Of a DNA stretch of 64,000 bases, positions 24,707-32,684 are shown piece by piece (position 1 is the stretch's first letter; each line of letters opens with the position of its first letter). Both the position numbers and the translations under genes were made by a program. Below the pieces are notes generated by a model. The model was not told the origin of the DNA. It worked only from the letters and a program-made list of their open reading frames with translations, and ran no database searches. The stretch comes from Bradyrhizobium ivorense (GTDB lineage Bacteria > Pseudomonadota > Alphaproteobacteria > Rhizobiales > Xanthobacteraceae). The DNA is taken from positions 163,309 through 227,308 of the forward strand of contig NZ_CAADFC020000030.1 in the NCBI RefSeq assembly GCF_900696085.1. The letters run 5' to 3'.

Positions 24707-26245
24707 ATGGGAGAACTGCGCGACTTCAGGTCTGGGAAGTCCACCACGCCGCCTTCCGGCGGCGATATTGGGCCCCGACGGCTTGCCGCGATCGTTGCGG
24801 GCGATATCGCCGGCTACAGCCGGCTGATGCAGCTCGACGAGGAAGGCACGCACAAGCGCGTGAAGCGGCTTGAGCGCGATCTCATCGAGCCCACCATCAC
24901 CGAGCATCACGGCAAGCTGGTCAAGACCACCGGCGACGGCTTCATCGCGATGTTCGACAGTCCGGTCGAGGCCGTCCGCTGCAGCATCGTGATCCAGCAG
25001 AACATGGTCGGCCGCAACGCGGCGATGCCGCGGGAATTCTGGATCGAATACCGCCTCGGGGTCAATCTCGGCGACGTCATCATCGAGCCCGACGACATCT
25101 ATGGCGACGGCGTCAACGTGGCTTCGCGCCTGGAAGGGATCGCGGCGCCGGGCGAGGTCTTCATCTCCGGCGGCATCTACGAGCAGATCAAGCACAAGCT
25201 GGTGTGCGGATACGAGTCGCTCGGGGACAAGAAGGTCAAGAACATCACCGATCCGGTCAGGGTGTATCGCGTGCTGCCGGATGCCGCCGCGTTCCAGCGG
25301 ACGCGCAAGCGCCGCGAGACGATCCTGATCACCTTGCTCGGCCTTGCGATCGCAATCATCGCCGGCGGCGCGCTCTGGTACATGCTGACGCAACAGCGCG
25401 GCAAGCCGGCCGACGTGGCGCAAGCGCCACCGTCACCAGCGGCATCGCCAAGCCCGGCTGCAAGCCAAACTCCAGCTCAAGCCCCAAGTCCGGTGCCAAG
25501 CGCCACGCCGACCCAGCAGGCGTCGCCTCAAGTCGCGCCGTCCGCGAGCCCCGCGCCCGCTGCGTCCGCGGCGGAGCCCGAGATGGTCTCGCTGCAAGGC
25601 GGCAGCTTCTCGATGGGCAGCAATGACGATCCCTCGGAGCGGCCGATTCACAGAGTGACGGTCAAAGCCTTCGCCATGAGCAAATATCCGGTTACTGTGC
25701 GCGAATGGAACGCGTGCGCGGCGGCCAAGGCCTGCGGCTTCACGGCGGCCGGCAGGGATGACTCCCCGGTCACCAATGTGAGCTGGAGCGATGCCAAGCA
25801 ATATGTGACGTGGCTCGCCGAGCGCACTAAAAAGGCCTACCGGCTTCCGAGCGAAGCCGAATGGGAATTTGCAGCACGTGGCGGGACGCAAACCAGATAT
25901 TGGTGGGGTGACCAGATGCAATCGGGCAACGCCGCCTGCAAGGATTGCGGCGGCGATGCCGGCGCCGAGCAGCCGCTCAAGGTCGGCAGTTTCAGGGCGA
26001 ATCCGTTCGGCCTCTACGACATGGGCGGCGGGGTCGATCAATGGGTCGAGGATTGCTGGCACCGGAATTACCAGGGCGCGCCCACTGACGGGGCGGTCTG
26101 GTCCGGCGGCGACTGCGCCTCCCACGTGATCCGCTCCGGCTCCTGGAAGAATGACGCGCGCTACGTGCGTCCGGCCAATCGCGACAGTTACGACACCAAT
26201 GTCCGCTATCCGACCCACGGTTTCCGTGTTGCGCTGTCTCCTTGA
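24707..26245 (+). CDS. class III adenylate/guanylate cyclase domain fused through a membrane helix to an FGE-sulfatase (SUMF1-like) domain
   Basis: 512-residue fusion. Residues ~25-185 are a class III cyclase homology domain: metal-binding AGDIAGYSRLM, TTGDGFIAMFDSP, and VNVASRLEGIAAPGEVFISG. One membrane helix follows (ILITLLGLAIAIIAGGALWY), then a ~65-residue Pro/Ala/Ser-rich linker. The rest, from MVSLQGGSFSMGSNDDPSER, is a formylglycine-generating-enzyme-like domain with YPVTVREW, RLPSEAEWEFAARGG, GLYDMGGGVDQWVEDCW and SGSWKNDARYVRPANR. Topology implies a cytoplasmic cyclase and a periplasmic FGE-like lectin or sensor domain. The ATG at 24707 has GGAG upstream; ATG at 24674 is an alternative. 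True FGE activity needs paired cysteines that are not clearly placed here. Confidence 0.85.
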   Translation: MGELRDFRSGKSTTPPSGGDIGPRRLAAIVAGDIAGYSRLMQLDEEGTHKRVKRLERDLIEPTITEHHGKLVKTTGDGFIAMFDSPVEAVRCSIVIQQNMVGRNAAMPREFWIEYRLGVNLGDVIIEPDDIYGDGVNVASRLEGIAAPGEVFISGGIYEQIKHKLVCGYESLGDKKVKNITDPVRVYRVLPDAAAFQRTRKRRETILITLLGLAIAIIAGGALWYMLTQQRGKPADVAQAPPSPAASPSPAASQTPAQAPSPVPSATPTQQASPQVAPSASPAPAASAAEPEMVSLQGGSFSMGSNDDPSERPIHRVTVKAFAMSKYPVTVREWNACAAAKACGFTAAGRDDSPVTNVSWSDAKQYVTWLAERTKKAYRLPSEAEWEFAARGGTQTRYWWGDQMQSGNAACKDCGGDAGAEQPLKVGSFRANPFGLYDMGGGVDQWVEDCWHRNYQGAPTDGAVWSGGDCASHVIRSGSWKNDARYVRPANRDSYDTNVRYPTHGFRVALSP

Positions 26246-26279
26246 GTTCCATCCGCATCGCCTGGTTGATGGAGAGGTA

Positions 26280-26723
26280 ATGAAAATCGCATGTTCGATC
26301 CTGTTCGCGGCGGCGCTGGCGCTGCTCGCGAGCCCGGCAGAGGCGCAGAACAAGCCGGCGGGAAAAGACGTCAAGCTGTATTTCATCTCGCCGCGCGATG
26401 GCGCGACGGTCAGGGGCGCGTTCCTGGTCCGCTTCGGCCTGCGCAACATGGGCGTCACCCATGCCGGCGACGATTACCCGAACAGCGGTCATCACCACCT
26501 CTTGATCGACGTCAACGAGCCGCTGAATCCGAACGAGCCGATACCATCGGACAAGTCGCATCAGCACTTCGGCGCGGGGCAGACCGAGACCCGCATCGAG
26601 CTGTCGCCCGGCAAGCATACGCTGCAACTGGTGCTGGGTGACGCCAAGCACTTTCCCTTCGATCCGCCGGTCGTCTCCGAGAAGATCACCATCCGGGTCA
26701 GGTCGCTCCCTGATCGCCCCTAG
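26280..26723 (+). CDS. DUF4399 periplasmic protein
   Basis: 147-residue exported protein; the signal peptide ends SPAEAQ near residue 24. The remainder is one DUF4399 domain: VKLYFISPRDGATVRGAFLV, FGLRNMGVTHAGDDYPNSGH, HHHLLIDVNEPL, HFGAGQTETRIELSPGKHTL, then VLGDAKHFPFDPPVVSEKI. The His cluster HHH may bind metal. The start at 26280 has GGAGAGG directly upstream. The gene follows the cyclase fusion by 34 bases and is probably in the same transcript, which would place it near the periplasmic FGE-like domain. Confidence 0.88.
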   Translation: MKIACSILFAAALALLASPAEAQNKPAGKDVKLYFISPRDGATVRGAFLVRFGLRNMGVTHAGDDYPNSGHHHLLIDVNEPLNPNEPIPSDKSHQHFGAGQTETRIELSPGKHTLQLVLGDAKHFPFDPPVVSEKITIRVRSLPDRP

Positions 26724-26997
26724 CAATGACACGCGCTTGCGCGAACGAGCCGCGCAAGCGTCGTTGCGCGCGTTCTGTTTGATCGTGACCACGATCGTTG
26801 GTGTGCGAGATCGGGACGTCGCCCGGTCCGGCGCGTCGATCGCATTCTGTATGCAACACAATGTCGTGCGCGCGGCTCAACACCGCGGCACGGAACGTTG
26901 ACCATTTTCAGATACACGCTAAGATAGATATACTCGGCAATTTCTATCGATATCATTGCAAATTTATTTCACATGCCGAGCAGCCCGGAGGCATCAG

Positions 26998-27306
26998 ATG
27001 TCATCAGGAAAGAAACCGCGTGGATCTGATTTGCTCGCCCAGCGATGGACGAAGCAGGACTTGGCCAGGCTCGTCGACATCGAGCATGACGGCGTCAATC
27101 TCGTCGAATTCTTCCCCAAGGGAATCCCGGATCCCGATGGCGGATGGGGGACATGGCATGTCAAACCGGATGCCCTGCTGAAATTCCTGGGAACGTTGCT
27201 CAACCACGACAAGATTCCCGGCGTCTGGGTGTTCCCGAAGGGGCTCCCTCCCGTCATCGAAGGGTTTGACGTCGGATTCCAGGCGGGCTCCGCGCGCGAG
27301 CGCTAG
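26998..27306 (+). CDS. small cysteine-free protein paired with a radical SAM enzyme, unknown family
   Basis: 102-residue soluble protein, no signal peptide, no Cys. It starts MSSGKKPRGSDLLAQRW and is preceded by CCCGGAGGCATCAG. A short motif occurs twice: FFPKGIP at 38-44 and VFPKGLP at 78-84. Between them is a Gly/Trp-rich stretch (PDPDGGWGTWHVKP). It ends two bases before the radical SAM gene, so the two are almost surely made together. Possible roles are substrate, peptide chaperone or subunit of that enzyme. The sequence does not show an RRE or any named family that I recognise. The 270 bases upstream are AT-richer than the surroundings and probably hold the promoter. Confidence 0.8.
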   Translation: MSSGKKPRGSDLLAQRWTKQDLARLVDIEHDGVNLVEFFPKGIPDPDGGWGTWHVKPDALLKFLGTLLNHDKIPGVWVFPKGLPPVIEGFDVGFQAGSARER

Positions 27307-27308
27307 CA

Positions 27309-28301
27309 GTGGGCTTCATCCGGTCCGCAAGGATCGTCCAGATACATCCGACCCGGCGATGCAATCTGCGTTGCTTGCATTGCTATTCGGACTCCTCGCC
27401 CGAAGCGAGCGACGAGCTTCCAGCGGAGCTCGTCGCGCGCGTCCTCGGCGAGGCGGCGACGCTCGGCTATGGCGTCGCTTCGGTATCGGGCGGCGAGCCT
27501 TTCATGTATCAGCCGCTGCCGCGATTGCTCGCGGCGGCCAAGGCGGCGGGCATGCGCACGCAGCTCGTGTCGAACGGGCTTGCCATCACCCCGTCGCGCC
27601 TGAAGGCGGTGACCGGCCTGCTCGATCTGCTCGCCGTCAGCATCGACGGCGTGCCTGACGATCACGACCGGATGCGCGCGCAGGCCGGTGCGTTCCGCCG
27701 GCTCGGCGATCGTCTTGCACTGGTGCGCGACAGCGGCATCCCGCTCGGCCTCGTCTTCACGCTGACGATGTGGAACGTGCACCAGATCGAATGGGCGGTC
27801 GAGTTCGCGCTCGCCAGCGGCGCGGGGCTGCTGCAGATTCATCCGCTCGAAGCCTCCGGCCGGGCAATCGGTCTCGCCGACGATGTTCCGGACGAGATCG
27901 AGGCCTCCGCCGCGCTGGTGGAATGCCTGCGGCTGCAGCGTGCCGTCGGTTGCCGGCTCACGATCCAGGTCGACGTCGCCACCTCGGGCGGGCTGCGCCA
28001 GATCATGGCTTGCGCGGATCAGCATACGCCGCCGCGCATCAGCGACATCGTCTCGCCGCTGGTGATCGAGCCGGACGGGATGTGCGTGCCGCTCGAATAC
28101 GGCTTTCCGCGCGACTACGCGCTCGGCAATGTCAGAGAGGCGAGCCTGCACGATCTCGCCGGAAGCTGGATGGAGCGCGTGCTGCCGTCGTTCGCCTCGG
28201 GCATGGCGCGGATGGATGCACGGCTCGCCGAGATGGGCGACGGCGTTGTCGTCAACAGCTATGCGCTGGCGCGCGAGGTGCTGGTAGGCGCTGCGCACTG
28301 A
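27309..28301 (+). CDS. radical SAM enzyme, function unknown
   Basis: 330 residues. The 4Fe-4S/SAM motif is CNLRCLHC at residues 18-25, followed by VASVSGGEPFMYQPL (SAM-binding GGE), VSNGLAITPSRL and LAVSIDGVPDDHDRM, all typical of the MoaA/PqqE/SPASM branch. Beyond residue ~230 only two further cysteines (MACADQH and GMCVPLEYG) are seen, too few for a full SPASM domain with two auxiliary clusters. It starts with GTG two bases after the upstream small gene, with no evident ribosome site of its own, consistent with coupled translation. Substrate unknown; peptide modification is plausible given the close relation to PqqE-like enzymes. Confidence 0.85.
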   Translation: MGFIRSARIVQIHPTRRCNLRCLHCYSDSSPEASDELPAELVARVLGEAATLGYGVASVSGGEPFMYQPLPRLLAAAKAAGMRTQLVSNGLAITPSRLKAVTGLLDLLAVSIDGVPDDHDRMRAQAGAFRRLGDRLALVRDSGIPLGLVFTLTMWNVHQIEWAVEFALASGAGLLQIHPLEASGRAIGLADDVPDEIEASAALVECLRLQRAVGCRLTIQVDVATSGGLRQIMACADQHTPPRISDIVSPLVIEPDGMCVPLEYGFPRDYALGNVREASLHDLAGSWMERVLPSFASGMARMDARLAEMGDGVVVNSYALAREVLVGAAH

Positions 28302-28387
28302 CGGCGTTGCGGGCGCGCGGCTGGGTAAGCTACAAGACACCGGATCATGCAACAGCCGGGCGCAAGACCCGGCGTGGAGGAAGTCCG

Positions 28388-29185
28388 ATGTCGTCTCGAC
28401 TGCTGCGTCTGGCTGGCCTCGTTTTTGGAGTACTGATGATGGCCGTGCCAGCCCATGCCGATGCCCTGAAAGATGAGATCGCGCCGACCGGCAAGCTCCG
28501 GGTCGCGATCGCGATCAGCGCGGCGGGCGGCGCGTTCTGGTCGACCAAAACCGAGAGCGGCTATGCCGGTGTTCCCGTCGAGCTCGGCCGTGAGATGGCA
28601 GCGCAGCTCGGCGTTCCCGTCGAGTACGTCGTGCACCAGAATTCCGGCCAGATCACCGACGCGGCGGCGAAGAACAGCTGGGACGTCACCTTCCTGCCCA
28701 AGGACCCGGAGCGCGAAACCAAAATGACGTTCGGGCCGATCTACGAGGTCGCCGACGCCACCTACATCGTCAAGCCGGGCTCGACGATCACGAATTTTGC
28801 GACGCTGGACCAGGACGGCGTCAAGGTCGCCGCGGTCAACAACACGACGACCATGCGCGGCGCCATCGCGCATCTCAAGCACGCCAAGGTGACGGGCTAT
28901 CAGACCTATGACGAGATCTTTAACCTCTTGAAGAACGGCGAGGTCGACGCCTTCGCACTGTCGCGCGACCAGCTCCATGCCATGGCGAAGAAGATCCCGG
29001 GCACCAGGGTGCTGGACGAAACCTTCAAGCAGACCGTCACCGCGGTCGCGGTGCCGCTCAACCATCCGCTCGCCGCCGCCTTCGCCGCCAAGTTCATGAC
29101 GGACGTCACCAGCAACGGCACGCTGCGCAAGGCCTACGACAACAACGGCCTGAGGGATTCTCCGATCAGGACGGGCGCGAAGTAG
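28388..29185 (+). CDS. ABC-type solute-binding protein, family 3
   Basis: 265-residue periplasmic protein with signal peptide ending VPAHADA near residue 25. The mature part matches polar-amino-acid-type solute-binding proteins: GKLRVAIAISAAGGAFWSTK, GYAGVPVELGREMAAQLGV, and WDVTFLPKDPERETKMTFGP. A clear GGAGGAAG precedes the ATG. No permease or ATPase gene is adjacent, so it is an orphan binding protein. It follows the radical SAM gene by 86 bases and may share its transcript. The ligand is unknown. Confidence 0.88.
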   Translation: MSSRLLRLAGLVFGVLMMAVPAHADALKDEIAPTGKLRVAIAISAAGGAFWSTKTESGYAGVPVELGREMAAQLGVPVEYVVHQNSGQITDAAAKNSWDVTFLPKDPERETKMTFGPIYEVADATYIVKPGSTITNFATLDQDGVKVAAVNNTTTMRGAIAHLKHAKVTGYQTYDEIFNLLKNGEVDAFALSRDQLHAMAKKIPGTRVLDETFKQTVTAVAVPLNHPLAAAFAAKFMTDVTSNGTLRKAYDNNGLRDSPIRTGAK

Positions 29186-29227
29186 GCGCATCGAGCAGCA
29201 TGCCGGACGCGCTGGCGCTCTGTCCCC

Positions 29228-29356
29228 GTCATCCTGAGGTGCGAGCCTCTTCGGCGAGCCTCGAAGGATGAATCGGCCCGGCTGGTGGCCGATTCATCCT
29301 TCGAGGCTCGCCCAGCGGCGCAAATTGCGCCGCAAGGCTCGCACCTCAGGATGACG
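29228..29356. repeat. palindromic repeat, family C copy 1
   Basis: GTCATCCTGAGGTGCGAGCC at the left and GGCTCGCACCTCAGGATGACG at the right edge, with a second stem GCCTCGAAGGATGAATCGGC against GCCGATTCATCCTTCGAGGC inside. Other copies or parts lie at 32550-32673, 41785-41883 and 41970-42078. Confidence 0.88.
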
Positions 29357-29493
29357 GGGAGAGAGACAGCGAACGCCAGTGGGCGACATCTGTGCATGCT
29401 GCATAAATAGGCGGCAGCACGCTGGCCGCATCCTCAAGGCGTCCGAAAAGCCGTTGGTTTCAAAGGGTTTTTGAGGCCGCCGCCCGCGCCGCG

Positions 29494-29528
29494 CTTGGCA
29501 TATCGATTGCTTTGACTGCATCAGTCAA
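29494..29528 (+). promoter_or_regulatory. sigma-54-like promoter with overlapping palindrome, upstream of the formate/nitrite channel
   Basis: TTGGCATATCGATTGCTTT has GG (29497-29498) and GC (29509-29510) exactly 12 bases apart, the -24/-12 spacing of RpoN promoters; only the base after TGGCA differs from consensus. Over the expected start site sits a perfect palindrome TTGACTG-CAT-CAGTCAA (29512-29528). The transcript would have a leader of about 270 bases before the channel gene at 29795. No enhancer site was found by eye. Confidence 0.5.
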
Positions 29529-29794
29529 TGACGACTGCCGTCCTCCGGATTGCCGAAGCCAACGCTGGCCGAGGTAAAGGGACGCTTGCGCGCCTCGTTT
29601 GGGCGCGCCGAGCAGTCAGACATCCACGACAGCTTGTCTTGTCCCCGCCGTGATCGGCGTCGCTCCGGGCCAAAACCCCGGCACCGGCGCTCCGATGCCG
29701 GCACACGTCCCCGGATCGACGCGCATTTCAACCAGCCCGCGCCGCGGCTGCATGGCAGCCGGCGCGATCCGATTGCTCAAGGGGACTTTACGCT

Positions 29795-30613
29795 ATGGCC
29801 TATCTCGCACCTTCCGAGTTCGTCACCAAGATGGTGGACGCCGGCGAATCCAAGATCTTCATGTCGACGCGCGACACCGTGATCCGCGCTTACATGGCCG
29901 GCGCGATCCTCGCGCTCGCGGCCTGGTTCGCCGTGACGATCAACGTCAACACGGGCCAGCCGCTGGTCGGCGCGCTGCTGTTTCCGGTCGGCTTCGTCAT
30001 GCTCTATCTGCTGGGCTTCGATCTCCTGACCGGCGTGTTCGTGCTGTCGCCGCTCGCGCTGGTCGACAAGCGGCCGGGCGTCACGCTTGGCGGCGTGCTG
30101 CGCAACTGGGGCCTCGTCTTCATCGGCAACTTCGCCGGGGCGCTGACGGTCGCGTTCATGATGGCCTTCGTGACGACGTTCGGCTTCACGCAGGAGCCCG
30201 ACAAGGTCGGCATGACCATCGGAAACATCGGCGAGGGCCGCACGCTGGGTTATGCTGCGCACGGCGCGGCCGGCATGGCGACGCTGTTCATCCGCGGCAT
30301 GCTCTGCAACTGGATGGTCTCCACTGGCGTCGTCGGCGCCATGATCTCCACCACGGTCCCCGGCAAGGTGATCGCGATGTGGATGCCGATCCTCGTGTTC
30401 TTCTACATGGTGTTCGAGCATTCGGTGGTGAACATGTTCCTGTTCCCGTCCGGCTTGATGCTGCATGCGAAGTTCTCGATCCTGGACTACCTGATCTGGA
30501 ACGAAATTCCGACCGTGCTGGGCAACCTCGCCGGCGGCCTCGCCTTCACCGGGCTCACGCTCTACACGACGCATGTGAAGACGGCGCGGAGCCGGGCGCG
30601 CCTCGCGGCTTGA
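29795..30613 (+). CDS. formate/nitrite transporter family channel (FNT)
   Basis: 272-residue inner-membrane channel of the FocA/NirC family with six transmembrane helices. The family signatures are present: FVTKMVDAGESKIFM at the N-terminus, GLVFIGNFAGALTVAFM, LCNWMVSTGVV and the pore His motif MVFEHSVVNMFLFPSG. It carries small monocarboxylates or nitrite; with no formate or nitrite enzyme in the window the ion is not decided. The next gene downstream is a fused PP2C/kinase, separated by a perfect hairpin. A sigma-54-like promoter 270 bases upstream suggests nitrogen control, which would favour nitrite. Confidence 0.93.
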   Translation: MAYLAPSEFVTKMVDAGESKIFMSTRDTVIRAYMAGAILALAAWFAVTINVNTGQPLVGALLFPVGFVMLYLLGFDLLTGVFVLSPLALVDKRPGVTLGGVLRNWGLVFIGNFAGALTVAFMMAFVTTFGFTQEPDKVGMTIGNIGEGRTLGYAAHGAAGMATLFIRGMLCNWMVSTGVVGAMISTTVPGKVIAMWMPILVFFYMVFEHSVVNMFLFPSGLMLHAKFSILDYLIWNEIPTVLGNLAGGLAFTGLTLYTTHVKTARSRARLAA

Positions 30614-30625
30614 TCCGGTAGAATT

Positions 30626-30657
30626 GATGGGTCTCTCTCCTTCCGGAGAGACCCATC
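30626..30657 (+). terminator. perfect hairpin between channel and kinase genes
   Basis: GATGGGTCTCTC-TCCTTCCG-GAGAGACCCATC, a 12-base perfect stem 12 bases after the channel stop and ending 10 bases before the kinase ATG, just ahead of its AGGACGGG ribosome site. No T-run follows. It may lower expression of the kinase relative to the channel or protect the upstream mRNA end. Confidence 0.5.
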
Positions 30658-30667
30658 AGGACGGGCG

Positions 30668-32404
30668 ATGTCGCGCGCGCTGAAAATCTCGGTCGGGCAA
30701 TTCTCTGATAAGGGCCGCAAGGACGCCAATCAGGATTTCCACGGCGTGCTGATCCCCGCAGAGCCGCTGCTCGGCCTGAAGGGGATATCGGTCGTGCTCG
30801 CCGACGGCATCTCGTCGAGCAGCGTCAGCCGCATCGCCGCCGAATCCGCGGTCAAGGGCTTTCTCACCGACTATTACTGCACCTCGGAATCCTGGTCGGT
30901 GAAGACCTCGGCGCAGCGGGTGCTGGAGGCGACCAATTCCTGGCTGCACGCGCAGACCAGGCGGAGCCAGAACCCGTACGACAAGGACAAGGGCTACGTC
31001 TGCACGCTGAGCGCCATGGTGATCAAATCGACCACGGCGCATCTGTTTCACGTCGGCGATTGCCGGATCTACCGCGTCGCCGGCCACAGCCTCGAGCAGC
31101 TGACCAACGATCATCGCGTCGTGATCTCGTCGCAGCAGAGCTATCTCGGCCGCGCGCTCGGCGTGAATCCGCAGCTCGAGATCGACTACCAAAACCTGCG
31201 GCTCGAGCCGGGCGACACCTTCCTGCTGGTGACCGACGGGATCTACGAACACGTGCCGCCGCGCCAGCTCGCCAAGACCATTCTGGACCATGCAGCCGAC
31301 CTCGACCTTGCGGCGCGATCGCTCGCCGAGCAGGCGTTCGAGCGCGGCAGTCCGGACAATCTCACCGCGCAGATCGTCCGCATCGACGAATTGCCTGATG
31401 GCGAGGCCAGCGAGGTGTTCGGCCAGCCCGGCGAACTGCCGCTGCCGCCGCTGCTCGAGGCGCGGATGCGGTTCGATGGTTACCGCATCGTGCGCGAGCT
31501 GCATGCCTCGCACCGCAGCCACATCTATCTCGCCGTCGACGAGGAGTCTGGCACCACCGTCACGATCAAGATCCCGTCGATCGATTTGCGCGACGATCCG
31601 GCCTATTTGAAGCGCTTCATGATGGAGGAGTGGGTCGCCAAGCGGATCGACAGCCCGCATGTGCTGAAACCCTGGCTGCCGCAGCGCCGGCGCAATTTCC
31701 TCTACGTCGCGACCGAATATGTCGACGGCCAGACACTGACGCAGTGGATGATCGACAATCCCGCGCCCGCGCTGGAGACGGTGCGCGACATCGCCGAGCA
31801 GATCGCCAAAGGGCTGCGCGCCTTCCACCGCAAGGAAATGCTGCACCAGGACATCAGGCCCGACAACATCATGATCGACAAAACAGGCACGGTGAAGATC
31901 ATCGATTTCGGTTCGACGCGGATCTCGGGCGTCGCCGAGGCGGCGCCGTCCGGCAGCGATGATATTCTCGGCACCCAGCAATACACCGCGCCGGAATATT
32001 TTTTGGGCGAGGGCGGCTCGGCGCGCTCCGACCTGTTCTCGCTCGGCGTCGTCACCTACCAGATGCTAACGGGACGGCTGCCCTATGGCGCACAGCTCGC
32101 GCGCGCCCGGACCCGCGCCGATTTCAACAAGGCGGTCTATAGCCCCGCCACCCATGGCGGCCGCGACATCCCGACCTGGGTCGACGGCGCGCTGGAGCGC
32201 GCGGTGCATCCCAACCCGCTGAAGCGCTACGAGAGCTTTTCCGAGTTCCTGTTCGATTTGCGCAATCCCAACGCAAAGTATCTGACGACGTCATCGACCC
32301 CGCTGATCGAGCGCAACCCGGTGCTGTTCTGGAAGTCGACGACCCTGCTGCTGGCACTGGTCATCGTGCTGCTGCTCGCCTACGGCGCGCATCATTGGCG
32401 GTAG
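30668..32404 (+). CDS. bifunctional PP2C phosphatase / Ser-Thr protein kinase, membrane anchored
   Basis: 578 residues. Residues 1-~245 are a PP2C phosphatase (RKDANQD, LADGISSS, FHVGDCRIYR, LLVTDGIYEHV, SPDNLTAQ), with all expected metal-binding Asp positions. Residues ~270-525 are a Hanks-type kinase: TVTIKIPS (Lys), the catalytic loop LHQDIRPDNIMI (HQD for HRD), IIDFGSTR (DFG), and TQQYTAPEYF. The C-terminus has one membrane helix (TTLLLALVIVLLLAYGAHHW), placing both enzymes in the cytoplasm at the inner membrane. Writer and eraser in one chain suggest a reversible switch. It is the partner of the upstream formate/nitrite channel; control of that channel or of nitrogen uptake is a hypothesis. 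Confidence 0.92.
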   Translation: MSRALKISVGQFSDKGRKDANQDFHGVLIPAEPLLGLKGISVVLADGISSSSVSRIAAESAVKGFLTDYYCTSESWSVKTSAQRVLEATNSWLHAQTRRSQNPYDKDKGYVCTLSAMVIKSTTAHLFHVGDCRIYRVAGHSLEQLTNDHRVVISSQQSYLGRALGVNPQLEIDYQNLRLEPGDTFLLVTDGIYEHVPPRQLAKTILDHAADLDLAARSLAEQAFERGSPDNLTAQIVRIDELPDGEASEVFGQPGELPLPPLLEARMRFDGYRIVRELHASHRSHIYLAVDEESGTTVTIKIPSIDLRDDPAYLKRFMMEEWVAKRIDSPHVLKPWLPQRRRNFLYVATEYVDGQTLTQWMIDNPAPALETVRDIAEQIAKGLRAFHRKEMLHQDIRPDNIMIDKTGTVKIIDFGSTRISGVAEAAPSGSDDILGTQQYTAPEYFLGEGGSARSDLFSLGVVTYQMLTGRLPYGAQLARARTRADFNKAVYSPATHGGRDIPTWVDGALERAVHPNPLKRYESFSEFLFDLRNPNAKYLTTSSTPLIERNPVLFWKSTTLLLALVIVLLLAYGAHHWR

Positions 32405-32425
32405 GGGATGCGCCGGCCTATCCCG

Positions 32426-32510
32426 GTCATTGCGAGAAGCGAAGCGACGAAGCAATCCATCCTTCCGCATATGCGGAGCGATGGATTGCTTCGCTTCGCT
32501 CGCAATGACG
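32426..32510. repeat. palindromic repeat, family B copy 2
   Basis: GTCATTGCGAGAAGCGAAGC at the left, ATGGATTGCTTCGCTTCGC and TCGCAATGACG at the right. It follows the kinase stop by 22 bases. Confidence 0.88.
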
Positions 32511-32549
32511 GGGATAGAGGGATAGAGCGTCGCGTACAAAACTATCCCC

Positions 32550-32673
32550 GTCATCCTGAGGTGCGAGCCCTGCGGCGCAATTGCGCCGCTGGGCGAGCCT
32601 CGAAGGATGAATCGGCCACCAGCCGGGCCGTGCATCCTTCGAGGCTCGCAAGGGCTCGCACCTCAGGATGACG
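32550..32673. repeat. palindromic repeat, family C copy 2
   Basis: GTCATCCTGAGGTGCGAGCC to GCTCGCACCTCAGGATGACG with inner stem around CTCGAAGGATG/CATCCTTCGAG. Together with the family B copy before it, this fills the 280-base space between the convergent kinase and solute-binding protein genes. Confidence 0.88.
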
Positions 32674-32684
32674 GGATAACGCAA

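Noticed and set aside
29550..29882. 110-codon frame in the FNT leader
   Set aside because: It overlaps the channel start in another frame and is Arg/Pro-rich; the region is better explained as a leader.
32427..32684. Several short frames crossing family B and C repeats, on both strands
   Set aside because: They are translations of palindromic repeats (IASSLRF and CERSEAIH-type strings) and do not represent genes.
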